Source of the DNA: Tetragonia tetragonoides
Lineage: Eukaryota; Streptophyta; Magnoliopsida; Caryophyllales; Aizoaceae
Reading direction: 5' to 3'
Length of the DNA: 64,000 nt
Assembly: GCA_038025085.1 (NCBI GenBank)
Contig: CM076149.1
Coordinates: 29,363,001 to 29,427,000 of the forward strand
Each line of letters begins with the position of its first letter. Position 1 is the first letter of the stretch. Below, piece after piece: positions 12,300 through 24,059 of the stretch. The notes beneath the pieces are model-generated. The model made no database searches and was not told the DNA's origin. It saw nothing but the letters and a program-made list of their open reading frames with translations. The position numbers were made by a program, and so were the translations under genes.

Positions 12300-13560
12300 G
12301 ACTAGGTCAGTTGCCGAGTGAGATCATCTGCGACCTTGTTGTTCACCTTAGATCTAAATATGAACTCCACATCAAATTTCGCAAGTGATTCTTGCCACCG
12401 AACTTGTCAACTGGTGAGTTTCGCTTGATTCAAGAAGTGGCTCGCAGCCATGTTATCTGTGCGAAGGAGGAACTTCGAACCTATCCAAACTCTTAAAACT
12501 GTGAACAATGATCAACAACTCCTTCTCTTGATCCGCATACCAACTCTTGACACCATTCAACTTCTGACTCTCAAAAGCGATCGGGTGGGCTTCTTAAACT
12601 AGTACGCCCCCGAGGGCAAAAATCTCGAGGTATCAATCTCAACTTCAAAAGCTAGGTTTGGTAACGTTTAGGGGAGCCAACACCTTTTCCTTTGTTACTA
12701 CCCTTTTCAGATTCTCGAAAGCCCCATTTTTTGTCTCAATCCAACCCTAAACTACATTCTTCTTAAGCAAATTTGTGAGGGGAGGTACAATACTAGAGTA
12801 CCCTACAATGAAATGTCGAGGCCAAGGAATGAACGAAGTTCGTAGGTGTCATTAGGAAGTTTCCACTCCTTAGCTTGATGGAAGGGATTTATTTGGATCC
12901 ATGTTTATCTTACATTTTCCCACAAAGTGATCAAGGAAAATAATTTCCTCTTATGCACGAACGAACACTTCTCAAACTTCACGAAGAGATGGTGTTCACA
13001 CAATTTCTGGAACACAAGTTTCAAGTGTTCCAAGTGTTTCCCCATGGTTGCTATAAACCACAATGTCATCCAAGTAAACTACGACGAACTTATCTAAGTA
13101 ATCATGGAACACTTGATTCATTAGAGTACAAAAAGTTTCGGGAGTATTAGTAAACCCAAAGCGGCATCACCAACCACTCAAACGCCCCATTTCTTGTCAA
13201 ACAAGTTGTCTTTGGCCGACTCTTTCTGATTTACGAACTTGATGATAATCTGACCTCAAACATAACTTCATAAAGTATACTGCATCACCAAATTGATCAA
13301 ACAAGTCAACAATCAATGGAATCGGGTAGTGGTTCCACACGGTCAACTTGTTGAGGGCATGATAGTCGATATACAATCGGAGAGCCCCATCTTACTTTTT
13401 CTGGAACAACACTGGAGCCCCGTATGGAGCCTTGGATGGTTGAATGAATCCTTCCTTCAACAGTCCATCCAATTGTTTCCTATGTTATGCAAACTCGGGA
13501 GGTGCCATCTTGTATGGGTTACGAGCGGGTAGAACTGCTTCTAAGATAAATTCAATCAGC
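12300..13560 (-). pseudogene. Reverse transcriptase/RNase H remnant
   Basis: On the minus strand, 13341-13385 reads [14 protein letters not shown], the conserved finger motif. Further on, 13051-13079 encodes the active-site motif YLDDIVVYS, preceded by a [16 protein letters not shown] segment. RNase H follows in pieces. Several frameshifts separate the blocks. Plus-strand open frames here are shadows. Confidence 0.85.
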
Positions 13561-14149
13561 GGGTGGTCGACAAATCAACGAGGAAGAAGACATTGGGGTA
13601 GTCCCTAGGTTTTGAGATCCTTGAATTCCTCAAATAGAGTCAATACCTCCGGAGGATGTTCTCATCTCGACAATCTTCTTTCACAGGTAAGGTAACATTC
13701 AATTCTACGAAACCTATTCTCAAACTATATCGACGAGAGTATTGGTCCTCTTCAATACTCAACCTTTGAATCTAGTCCTGAGACTTACATTAGATATGGG
13801 TTGTCTCCCATCAACAACAAGGAGCTCAAGTACGTCATGGGCGTCACTTGAAGTCATACAGTGGAGTCACAGTAAGGTCAAACCGACCACTCCACTCCCC
13901 AATCCTAGTCGGAACTCCCTTGGAAATTCCATGGATGGATCTGGCGTTCGAGATAACCACTTTCATGCTGCCACCTTAGCGATTCAGTTTTAATCCTTTT
14001 CTCTTCGCTTTTGTCCTGGATACGAAGTTATGTTAGACTCTGGTATCTACCAATACCCGAGTGTTCTGCCAATTGACCACAACGTCGACGTATATGAGCT
14101 CGGTCGATTTGGGTTAAGGGCACACAAGAAGTGGGCTTCTTCCATGTGA

Positions 14150-15129
14150 GGTACCTTTTCATCATACACATCATTGTTTCTACTTGTCTCCCCTGTTCGT
14201 GGGTGAAATCGGAATTCACGGACATCTTTGATAGATTTTCCTAGAGCGCACCCAAGTCTCGATGGGGACATAGAAATGGTTATGTGGCCCCTTGCAGTTG
14301 TAGCGAATGACATTTGACAATTATATTGCAATGGATGGTTTGGTCCGGTTGTCACGATTGAACGACGAGGAGATCTGGCGGTGGGTGGGTTCCCGATCTC
14401 GAAGGTCCACCTCCCACATTACCGTATCTACTATTTACCATTGTAGTTACTATTGGTGTAGTTTCCCTCGTTTTAGTTCTTGCCGCTATTCAAACATGTC
14501 TGAGAGCCAATTGACCTTGCTCGACTTGCAATATGATTTGGCCTTGTTGGCCCCTTATTTGGTGAGATCTCTTTTCCTATCTGGTTGTCGAGGAGTCATT
14601 CTGCCTTGTTGATAGCAGTCGATAAGGTATCCATCTTTTGTCTATTCAACTGTCGTTGGTCAGTATTTCAGCACATCGATGAAGATGAATATCCGATCTT
14701 TGTCGCTCATATCCTTAATCTTAAGCATGCACGCCGAGTATTCTTTCACATAACCTTGGACGCTCCTAGTGTGCTTGATAGCTTTCAACTTTCACCGAGC
14801 AATGAACTCGGTGTTCTCTAAGTACATATGATCATTGTGTTCTTTCTTGAAAACTTCCCATGCCATTATTTCTAGGGACTTGGCTTTGATCTCGGCATAC
14901 TTCGTAGGCCACCACAACTCAAAGTATTATTCTAGATCAAAGATGAAGTTGTCGACTTCTTTAGAGTTTTTAGCTCCTTCATATGTCTGCGACTGAGGGG
15001 TTTCACACGTCTGGAACCTGCCCCGCTGCCGTTTTCCATGGCCTTCGAGATCGTGGTACACTGATCCCATAATGTTTGAATTTGAATCTGTACAGAATCA
15101 AGCTCCTCCTGTAAGCTTACGGAAGACAT
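14150..15129 (-). pseudogene. Gag remnant of the gypsy element
   Basis: Minus-strand translation in pieces gives a retrotransposon gag pattern (FELWWPTKYAE, then a KLKAIKHTRSVQGYVKEYS segment), followed by low-complexity sequence toward the protease side. Many stops. Confidence 0.65.
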
Positions 15130-15272
15130 GTCGTGGACTTGGGTCTCTAACGCCTTAATTCGAGAATCTTACCCGATCATGATCTTTTCCAACTCTTGCA
15201 CGTTCACAGTGACTGTTGTTTCCAGGTAACCTTACCGAGCAACCGTTCATTGAGTGTGCTTCTCTATGTTGT

Positions 15273-15284
15273 GCTCTAATACCA
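15273..15284 (-). other. Primer binding site, initiator-tRNA-Met type
   Basis: On the minus strand TGGTATTAGAGC lies 2 bases from the LTR end and differs by one base from the canonical TGGTATCAGAGC. It fixes the element's orientation. Confidence 0.85.
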
Positions 15285-15286
15285 AA

Positions 15287-15786
15287 TGTCACGGTTTGCC
15301 GTTTTAAGTCGCGGAACATGTGTCGCGCTATTGTGTCCTAGCGGCAAGAGTGTCATTCGTACACAAGAAACGTCTTGATCGAGATGTCCGTAGACACGAA
15401 AGAAAGAGGAGGGATGAGTCACGGAAGGGATAGAGTTTCAAGTGGGGGAGAAACTAGTGTTGTCGATCAACACGAGCAATCAAATAATTGACAACAACAA
15501 GTTAGAATTGGTATCACATATACAGGATAAGGAGGTAATCTAGCTATCATTCAGTATCATGTTCCCCCATAAAAGAGGCATATAAGGTTTAATACAATTT
15601 GTATGAGTTGAAGTCAAGTGTGCACATCTCGCATACTCAACGTTCACCTCAACAAGGTAAACATTACAAAAGTTTAAATACTACGCTGAAGGGTCAACAC
15701 ACAAAAAACGCCCTAAAGACATGTTACATGTGCGAGTAAAGTAAAGGAAAGCAGGTATTAAAGGATAAGGATGACGGAACATAACA
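15287..15786 (-). repeat. 5' LTR of the gypsy element
   Basis: Starts TGTCACGG and ends AACATAACA on the plus strand. Pairs with 10496-10981 and is next to the primer binding site. Confidence 0.88.
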
Positions 15787-16059
15787 CTAAGCCTCACTAT
15801 TAGCAAAACAGCCTGACTAACCATGACTTGATTTACATTTAGTTTGGCAACTAGGTGGTTTATATTACTCTACCCAAAGTGATTTCTATTAGTTGGTTTG
15901 ACTAGCTGATACGAAAAGCCGGTGATTATTAGATAGTGGTAAAAAATTTAAAGTAGTTGTTTAAATAACGATTTAGCTATTAGTTGTTAAAGCCAAATGC
16001 CATTTATTTTTCTTCCCAAAAAGCTACCCAAGTTTGGACATTAATTATTAATTATAATA

Positions 16060-16211
16060 CACAAAAACTTGTATAAGACATTTTTTCTGTAATTTTCATT
16101 GAGATGAGGGTCACTTTTTAGTGAAATAAGGAGTACAAATTTACAATTCATATAAATGACCCTTGTATTTGTAAATAGTGACCTTGAATTAGTGTCATAC
16201 AAGATTTGCTC
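16060..16211. mobile_element. Mutator-like MITE, 152 bp
   Basis: Left end CACAAAAACTTGTATAAGAC; right end read on the other strand is GAGCAAATCTTGTATGAC. Flanked by ATTATAATA and AATATAATA (9 bp, one mismatch). The core GGGTCACTTTTTAGTGAA...GTAAATAGTGACC matches the copy at 22537-22692. Confidence 0.65.
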
Positions 16212-16235
16212 AATATAATAATGGAGAATGACACA

Positions 16236-16362
16236 TCCACCGACTGGGTTTCCAACTCACAAGTATAATGTGTCTATATTTCTTCTCTATTTTCAAAAAG
16301 TAACATTTAAAATAGGAGAGAGATAGACTCAATATACTTGTGGGTTGGCAACCCGGTGGGTC
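16236..16362. mobile_element. Foldback MITE, about 127 bp
   Basis: Almost entirely an inverted repeat. The left arm contains CCAACTCACAAGTATAATG; the right arm on the other strand contains CCAACCCACAAGTATATTG; both continue into TCTATnTCTCTCCTATTTT-like sequence. Target duplication unclear. Confidence 0.55.
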
Positions 16363-16423
16363 AACAAAATATTTTCCTATAATAATCGCCCACCGTTTAA
16401 TTTTTTTCTAACTACCACAATAA

Positions 16424-16522
<99 letters not shown>

Positions 16523-17694
16523 GAGAAAGAGCGCCGGTAATGTAGCAAGTGTCACGTTTTAATTGGTCATTTGTTGTTTTTCCTATTCTCTTTTTTTTGT
16601 TTAATTATTATCACTAATGATTTGTCATAAATAAATATTGTATAATAATTGCTAGAAATTGTTCATATTTCTTATTTTTCTTAAAAATTGAATAAAATTA
16701 ATACAATCTAAAATGACATAAATATAATACTTTAATGACATTGATTTGACAATTAGTTAAATTCTATTTTTTATTCAAGAAAATAATAATAACCTGAATT
16801 AAATATATTTATAAAAGAAGTGTTATTTTTTTTTTATTGTTATATAATTATGGTTATAAGCACAGGTAACTACAAGTGTCACATTTGATTAATTATAATT
16901 TTTTTTATTTCTTTTAGATGATGAGTCGTCACAAATTATTTTTCCATCGAAAGAAGGTTAATCTTTCAACTTTTTATTAGCAAAACACACATTAGGGGAC
17001 AATGGGATCAAACCGGTTGTTGAGGAATAACAAAAATTATATTAGTTGGTATAAGCGTAGGTTACGTAAAAAAAATAGTAATCTTTCGTGGGGATAAAAG
17101 TCGCTAATATGACAAGGTAAACATGTTTAAATTTCTTTTTTTATATTTGAGGTCATTAACATGACATGTGACTAAAATTTGCAAGGATATGAGCAAATAA
17201 AGTGACAATGATCACATTTAAAGTCATAGTTTAGTAAGTCATATATTTTTCGATTGGAAGCTCCTTCTAATATACATTTGTTTGTTTTTTGATAAATACT
17301 TCTAATATACATTTGTATTATTGATAAAAAAATTATTTAAATATATTAAAATATAGTAATAAAAGGATAGATCATGCGTAGTTGTGAGTATAAGTGCAGA
17401 TAACTTCAAAAATCACATCTTCATAAGTTATTGTAATATTATTTTTTAGCTCTACTTTGAATATTATTAAGTTATACTATATGATGTATAATTGCAAGTT
17501 AATCGAGAAGTGATAGATATTATTTTATTTTTTAGTCGGAGAATGGTGAGTAGTGTGTGTAACATTTCGACCAATTTCTGTTTTTCATTATTCTTTATTT
17601 ACTTATGTATAATTTTAAAAAAAATCAAAAAATATTTGAACATAAAAATTAGTGATAAATGGATCGTCCGTGCGTAGCACAAGTAAAGTCCTAG
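16424..17694 (+). mobile_element. Non-autonomous Helitron, family A copy 1
   Basis: Begins TCTAATATATA after host A (16423). Ends with the hairpin GTGCGTAGCAC (17670-17680), spacer and CTAG (17691-17694) before host T. No coding capacity. At least five internal modules of the form TATAAGCGTAGGTTAC...AAGTGTCAC start near 16525, 16854, 17048, 17190 and 17390. The last 250 bases match the minus-strand copy at 34651-36001. Replication genes would have to come from an autonomous Helitron elsewhere. Confidence 0.8.
16428..16507 (+). repeat. (TA)n microsatellite in Helitron head
   Basis: About 40 TA units, lying within the first 85 bases of the Helitron, where the sister copy has only about six. 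Confidence 0.95.
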
Positions 17695-17747
17695 TGAATA
17701 TAAATAGTTAGTAATTCTGCCGACGTGGGAATAATATGGCTTAACAT

Positions 17748-18512
17748 TTTTTTTTTGGTTCACGACCAAGGGTATCCACCGTCGACCACAGTGACTATCC
17801 CCCGCTAGGGATGTAAATGGATCGGATTCGGATCGGGTGGAGCATCATCCGCTCCATCCGCGAAATCCATCTAATCAATCCGCTCCATCCGTCATCCGCG
17901 AACCATCCAATCCATATCCAATCCGTCCGTCATCCGCGGATTAGTGGATGGATCGGGTGCTTAACGGTTTATGGACTAAAAGCAATAAATAGACCCAACT
18001 ATAATAAAATTGTTAGTAGTCAAACAAAACTTCAACTCATATACGATTGTTTTACCTTGTAACAATAAAAATAACACAATTTACTTTAAATAATAACAAT
18101 ACAAATTAGAAAACAAGTAAAATTAAACTAAGATGTAAATATAACATATGTTTGATATCTTTTTTATATTGTTCTTTTACACTTTAATAACTAAACGGGT
18201 GATGGATGAATTTGCGGATCGGGTTAGTGGATGAGAAATCTCATCCGTCATCCAATCCATCCGTCATCCGCTCCATCATCCATTTAATCGGGTTTTAATC
18301 CATATATTCGGTTCGGATGGAGCGGGTATCCGCGGATCATGAATCCATTTACATCCCTATCCCCCGCGCTGGCTTGTAGGCACCTCAACGGGTGGGACAG
18401 CTGGCCAAGGAATTTAAAGCTGCTCCATGCCCAATGAAAGATTCGAACCCTTTACCTTGATTAAGGATAAATGAGTCCCTACCACTCAACCACACCTCCT
18501 TGATTTGGCAAT
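17748..18512 (-). mobile_element. tRNA-derived SINE split by a hAT element
   Basis: On the minus strand the head (from about 18500) reads GGTGTGGTTGAGTGGTAGGG with a later GGTTCGAATC, i.e. A and B boxes of an RNA polymerase III promoter. The tail is the T run at 17748-17755 on the plus strand. Flanking repeats GGAATAATATGGCTTAACAT (left, from 17728) and GGAATAATATGGCTAAACAT (right, from 18513) are a long target duplication. About 200 bp remain after removing the nested hAT element. Confidence 0.8.
17806..18359. mobile_element. hAT-type non-autonomous element, 554 bp
   Basis: Terminal inverted repeats TAGGGATGTAAATGGAT at both ends and a perfect 8-bp target duplication TCCCCCGC (17798-17805 and 18360-18367), diagnostic of hAT. 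The interior has ATCCGC/GCGGAT-rich subterminal repeats and no transposase. Confidence 0.88.
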
Positions 18513-18559
18513 GGAATAATATGGCTAAACATTTGGCATAGGCAATTAGTCCAAAAATA

Positions 18560-18756
18560 TTGGGTCCTCAAGGTTCATTGTTTGGCAATGGAGGGGCCAC
18601 AGCGTTATTATCTTGTGGTGGGAATGTCTTTCCCTTCAACTATCGCCTTCTGATATCCCTTGCTTACATATCTACAGTTCATCTGGTCCTAGTCTCTTTC
18701 GTACTCTCTCTCTCTCTCTCTCTCCTCGGTTTCTCCTCTTTATCCATTCTTCACAG
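18560..18756 (+). other. Probable 5' untranslated exon of the 19.7-24.1 kb gene
   Basis: A CT-rich leader ((CT)n at about 18702-18724) ends TTCACAG|GTTAGT at 18756/18757, a good donor site. The coding start is 900 bp further on, so a 5' untranslated intron is likely. The upstream limit is not visible. Confidence 0.4.
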
Positions 18757-19664
18757 GTTAGTCATTGAATTCTACTTCTCTATTTGCTGATCTGAATTTC
18801 TTTCTTACTAGTATGATTTTACTTATGGATCCTTACTTTATCTGCTGTTTGTTGGTATTATTATACTATTTTTATGTGGAAAGGGACTAAACAACCAAAT
18901 GGGTTTCTTGCTTATAAATATAATCATGCATTTTTGAAGTATTGATGTTACTTATGGAATGCTCTAAAGTCTGAAACCAATGGTAGAATGCTGGCTGGTT
19001 AAAAGGGTGTTTTATTTAAGGATTTTATTTTGGGGGTTTCTTGTTTTAAGTTTTGGGCTTAAAATTGAATGAATTTTGCAATTTAACATATAATGGAGAT
19101 GATTTGACCAATTTTTCTTATATGCTCCCCCTGTCTAGATGAAGTAGTTACTTTTGTGCTATAAGTTTGAACTAGTGACTATTGATGAATAAGAATAATC
19201 TAGTATTTCAGACCACATTTGATTCATATTGATGATAGTAACCTGTAATTATCATGTATCAAAGCAAGAGAAATGATAAGACAATGATGTGAAGAATTCT
19301 ATACTGTACATAGTTACCGTATTTTGGATAACAAGAATGGTGTTGGAAACGGGTTGATCTGGACTAGGAGCCTAATCATTGTAATTATGGAATCAGGATA
19401 CAAGTATCAATACATCGTAAATGAAATAATGTTCATTATTGTGAAGAGGAAGTTGTTTAACTTCGTACGAAGAGATTGCTTATGGGGTTATATTTGTTTC
19501 TGCAGCAGTAGCCGAGCATCATGTTCTTCTGATTGTGTCATATTACATTTGAAGCGTACATGAGTAGACTGGAGTCGTTACTCTCGCAGTGTAACTTGTT
19601 CTAGCAGGAGCTTCCACGAACGAAATGCCACACCACGCCATCGGCTTCACCTTCTGATCACTTC

Positions 19665-22600
19665 ATGGCGCTAAGTACAAACAAAGTTTTAAGTAATCCT
19701 GTTGCTTTGGATCAAACTGCTAATTCGAATAGACAAGCAATTTTGTGCTCCATAACTAACTCAGCACAAAATAGTTTGCGTAATAGAAGCCAGGGAGTCA
19801 GTCTAAGACGTCAGAGTAATGGCCATAACTGGGATAGCAGTTTGAGTCCTCACTACTCGGACAGTCTATGGGGCATGTGCAGAAGACCTAATGGGTGTAT
19901 TATATCTCGGAGAGCTTCAATTCTGTGCCACATGACAAGAGAACGCATAAGAGAAGCTGGCGAATTGGCAGATGCAACTGGGTATTGTGAATGGATCTTT
20001 TTTACTCTGATCCTTATCATGTTCAATCTTCTGGTTATTCTATGGGGCAGTTATTCCATTCTGGTTTGCTAAAATTATGATGATTGACTTGTTTGCTAAA
20101 AAACAGATGCTGTAAATTTCCCTTGTTTTGCAAGTCTTTTAGTATTCTGTTTTGTTTTTAATATTTTTCTGTACTCTAAAGGCTTATCTTTTTAGTTGGC
20201 TAGACCAAGTATGTGGTTAGTTTTAAGTGGAAAAGGCTTTGGTGCTAATGGATCTTACCTTGATCAACTGGTTACTAAATTAGTAAAATGTCCCATAAAA
20301 GCTTTTATCTAAATAAAAAAAAGTCCCATAAAAGCAGTCCATCATTTGCATAATTTACAAAATTTGAATGCTCTAGGGATGTGAGTTATCTGTACTCTAC
20401 TGTCAGAGTCAAAACCAGTGCAGTGTTGTTGAAGACTTGGATTTTGTTGCATAGATGGATTGTATTTCTGCACAATGTGATAGCTAATGTTCTCTATGCG
20501 TTGGAATGAATTATCTTCGTATACTCATCCTTGAATCTCTTGGAACTTTATGTTTAGGATTTCTAGAACAGTACAAGATTTCACGTTACGGTTAGAATCA
20601 CTTAGCCTGGATAATCACTGGAAAAAGTGCAGCTGCTGGCCTATTTTCTGAACTCATATACATCTTGTTTTAATCTTTCAATTTTTTAGATTAGTCTTGT
20701 TTCAATCTTATACAAAATCAACTGTTAAATTTCAATGTATTCTCTTCATAAATGTCGTTCGTGTGTATCAGAGAAGGGAGTGAAGAGAAAGAAATACAGA
20801 AATCTGCTGAGTTTCAAGAGTCAGTTACCCCCCCTCAAGGGCTAGCAGAAGCCTATAAATACGCGTATAATGATGCAAAGTTTGTTAACGAAAGAGCACG
20901 GAATGACATTGTCCTGCTTTCTCGGTAATGTTGCTGTTTAATACCCAACTTCTTTATTTCCCTACGCTTTAATCCTTCACAACCAATTCTATTTACCGTT
21001 AAAGTTATTTGAACTACAGAATTGAGTTCTGTGGGTATTGCTTGTCCAATATTATGGTTCAGTGCATGAGTTCTTTTTCGTCTATTTTTTGCAGTGGAAT
21101 ACTCAGTCTTGATGCTCGTGCACGTCAGGATGTAGCGATTTTAGGTTCCGAGTTTCTCAAGTTAGATGGTGAGTTCATTCATTCTTTTTTTGAGGTGTAT
21201 AAATTTGGAATTCTGTTTATTAGTGCCAGTACTTTAAAGGTTAAAATGATAGTCCCATTGCTTAATCTTGAGAACTATCTTCCAGTGGAGCTTTCTGGCA
21301 TACTTTTTATTTTTTATTTTAATATTTGGATTATAGGAGTACATAAGATAGGTTCATTAAACTTTTATGTGCTTCTTATGTGTTGTAGAGTGGAATCTAA
21401 CGGAAACGACATCTTGGTAAATGTAGATTGTATGATTTGTATATTTGAACCCTACCATGTGTCTAGGCGGTAGCCTCATGCTAGGCATGGGGGTAATGGT
21501 ACTGTATGGTATGGTTTGCTATTGATTTTAGTCCATCCTGTGAACCATGCTAAGTTTATAGTTTTCTTCACATGTTAGAATTTATCTTCCCTTTTCTTGC
21601 GGTCATGAGTGCTCTTGTGCTTACCTTTTTCTTGTGTGCTTTATAGCTCGTGCAAGGGAAGACACTGAGAAAATCGACCTTAATGTGAAGAAAAAGGCTG
21701 AACGTCTTCATCTCATTGCTACTGTATGCACTTTATGATACTATAGTTTTACTTAGGTTGAAGTGAATTGTGTGAAATCTTTGGAATGACCTCGTAATCT
21801 TCTGTAACCATATCAGATTCTTAAAGACAAGGCAAAATCTAGACTAAAGACTGCAGCTGATCGACACTGGAATGATGGAGCCTTAGAGGTGTGTCTTATG
21901 GCGCCTTAAATAAAAGTTTGAGTGCATCGCAAATCTACTGTTGGGTGTGTACATCATCCAGTATTCCAGTGTGCTTGCATTCATGCTTGTTGTCATGCAA
22001 TGCCAATAAGTTTGTTCATCCTTACTACACTTTTATCTGATTTTCCTTTTATGGCCAGAGTGCTAGACATGTGAAATGTTAGTAGGTGGATACAGTGGAT
22101 TTGTCTAAAGACTCAAGTGCCGGTTTTCTTTGTTTGAACAGCAAAGACTCAAGTGCCGTTAATGTATCATATATATTTACCTCATATTGAAAAGGTGTGG
22201 CACCCGTTGTAGATTCCTCTAATGAGGTTGGCACAAAGCGGATTCTTCATTGATCCTCTAATGCAAAGGCATCCTCTAAGTAGGATGCTGAAAATGGGGG
22301 AATATATTAGGGGATTGACATAAAATATTGAAGTAAACGCTTAAATCAATATTGATATCTTGTTGTCTTCATTACGAATTTCCAGAGAATCCAGACAATA
22401 TCTTACTCTGTTAGTCTGTTGTAGCACTGCTTGCTCTAATTATGAGTTAAGTTAAACTTGTAGGCAAAATGTCCATCATGTTTTTAATCAGGTCTTCATC
22501 TGTTACTTCTTACCTGATGCATGCTAATTTTTTCAGCACAAAAACTTGTCTAAAATGATCTTACCGTAAGTTTTTGGTAAGACGATGGTTACTTTTTAGT

Positions 22601-24059
22601 TGAAGAAGGGTCACGACTCAAAATAAGTGACCCCTGTATTTCGAAATAGTTACCCAATATTTCTATGAGTTGGTCTCACACAAGACTTACTCTTTTTTCA
22701 GTCCAAGTGATGATCTAAATTTTACGTTATGAAGTTGGCTTCTGATTTGTAGGCTGACTTACGGCGGGCTGACATACGCGCCAAGACACGTGCTATGGAG
22801 GATACCCTGATGGCAATGGAGGTTAGCCTCATGCGTAGTTACTGTCTGTATTTACCTTTTGATGATAATGTCTCCGTAATAACTGCATATATTTCTCCAC
22901 ACATTGATTACTTAAATTTGTTGATTTCTGATTGACAGTTTGTCAAGAACATTCATGAGATAATGGTTAGCAAGATGTACCACTTGTAAGTCCTTTGATA
23001 TTGGAAGAGTAGGCCTATACCAGTCTGGATTGCAAATTGTAATTTTTATCATCGGGGCATCCAGCCCTCTTCACAGGAAAAATGGGCCGGGATCACAAAA
23101 CATAACACTTGAGAAAAATGGAAAAGCTCTTGATTTCTTTCCCGGTGAAGTATCTAATGATCGCATTACAGCTATTCAGGTGCCTTTAGCTATTCACAGT
23201 TTTTATTTACGAAAATGACAGGAAGGTCACCAGGCTTGAATTTGATCCTCGGAAATTTTTTATTTGTGCAGGAAGCTTACTGGCGGATGGCATATGCACT
23301 TTCTGAAGCTGATGGCATTGACTATACTGATCCTGAAGAGGTTTGAATAATACATTGCTTTCTCCAATGTGGATGATGTACTGATATAAACTTTAGTTTT
23401 GGTATTATTTACATTTTGTTTTACACTTGGATCCAGCTCGAGATGTTAATTACCACACTTATAGACCTTGACGCGATGGATGGTAAATCTAGTGTATCAC
23501 TCTTGGCGGAATGTTCCAGCTCTCCTGATGTCAATACTAGGTACACTTCTATCTGGCAGGTTTACATGTAGTAATTTCTTATAGGTTGTCTTTCTAAAGT
23601 AGTTACTTTAAGACTTATGTTGAACCAAACTATATTTATTGTTTCCTGAGGGTATGAACCAACTTAAGATGCATCAAAGTCATCTATTAGATTCTTTCTT
23701 CCCCTGTTTAGTAAATTTCTGTTTTCCTGCTGTAGGCAAGCATTAGCCAATGCACTTGCGGCAGCTCCATCAATGTGGACACTCGGAAATGCGGGCATGG
23801 GAGCATTGCAGGTTGGTCGTGATTTTCTTCAGGTTGAGGATTTATATGATGAAGTGTATTGCTTATAAGCCAAATAAATTAAAATATGTGAATGCTAATA
23901 TTGCAGAGACTAGCAGAAGACAGCGATCCGGCTGTTGCTGCTGCTGCATCAAGAGCTATTTATGAGCTGAAACAGCAATGGGAAATCGAAGAGGGCGATA
24001 GCTGGAGGTTCATGCTGAATCAACAGATTACAGAAGGCAATGATGGGGAAACCAGCTGA
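19665..24059 (+). CDS. Unrecognised conserved-looking plant protein, probably plastid
   Basis: Twelve coding exons: 19665-19981, 20772-20924, 21095-21168, 21647-21723, 21817-21888, 22753-22821, 22939-22985, 23077-23179, 23272-23340, 23437-23540, 23736-23811 and 23907-24059. Every junction is GT-AG and the frame holds throughout, giving 437 aa. The first 100 residues are rich in Ser, Asn and Arg with few acids, like a transit peptide. The rest is charged and helical: NERARNDIVLLSR, LDARARQDVAILGSEFLKLD, then KIDLNVKKKAERLHLIAT, a run of short in-phase exons, and a C-terminal segment (AEDSDPAVAAAASRAIYELK) that looks like one armadillo/HEAT-type helical unit. I do not recognise the family and assign no function. 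The many small, mostly symmetric exons argue for a real, old gene. Intron 5 carries a MITE. Confidence 0.82.
22537..22692. mobile_element. Mutator-like MITE, 156 bp, in intron 5
   Basis: Exact 9-bp target duplication TTTTTTCAG (22528-22536 and 22693-22701). Ends CACAAAAACTTGTCTAAAA and, on the other strand, GAGTAAGTCTTGTGTGAGAC. The core matches the MITE at 16060-16211. It lies in the intron between the exons at 21817-21888 and 22753-22821. Confidence 0.78.

Larger units (their letters stand above)
10496..15786 (-). mobile_element. Degenerate Ty3-gypsy LTR retrotransposon
   Basis: Complete but dead element read on the minus strand. It has two LTRs (10496-10981, 15287-15786), an initiator-methionine-type primer site next to the right (5') LTR, then gag, reverse transcriptase/RNase H and integrase remnants in the usual gypsy order, and a pyrimidine run (the polypurine tract of the minus strand) at 10982-10990. 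A possible 5-bp target duplication is TTAAG (10491-10495) against CTAAG (15787-15791). The LTRs differ at many sites and all domains carry stops or frameshifts, so the insertion is old. Confidence 0.9.

Noticed and set aside
13293..13532. Plus-strand open frames of 60-100 codons across 11.7-14.8 kb
   Set aside because: The true coding sense is minus: YLDDIVVYS, the HPQTNGQIERFN motif, LTR and primer-site orientation all agree. These are shadows.
18400..18510. tRNA gene candidate (A and B boxes)
   Set aside because: The head resembles a tRNA but has no complete cloverleaf, is followed by a tail and surrounded by a long target duplication: a SINE. The same applies to 29634-29730 and 33164-33283.
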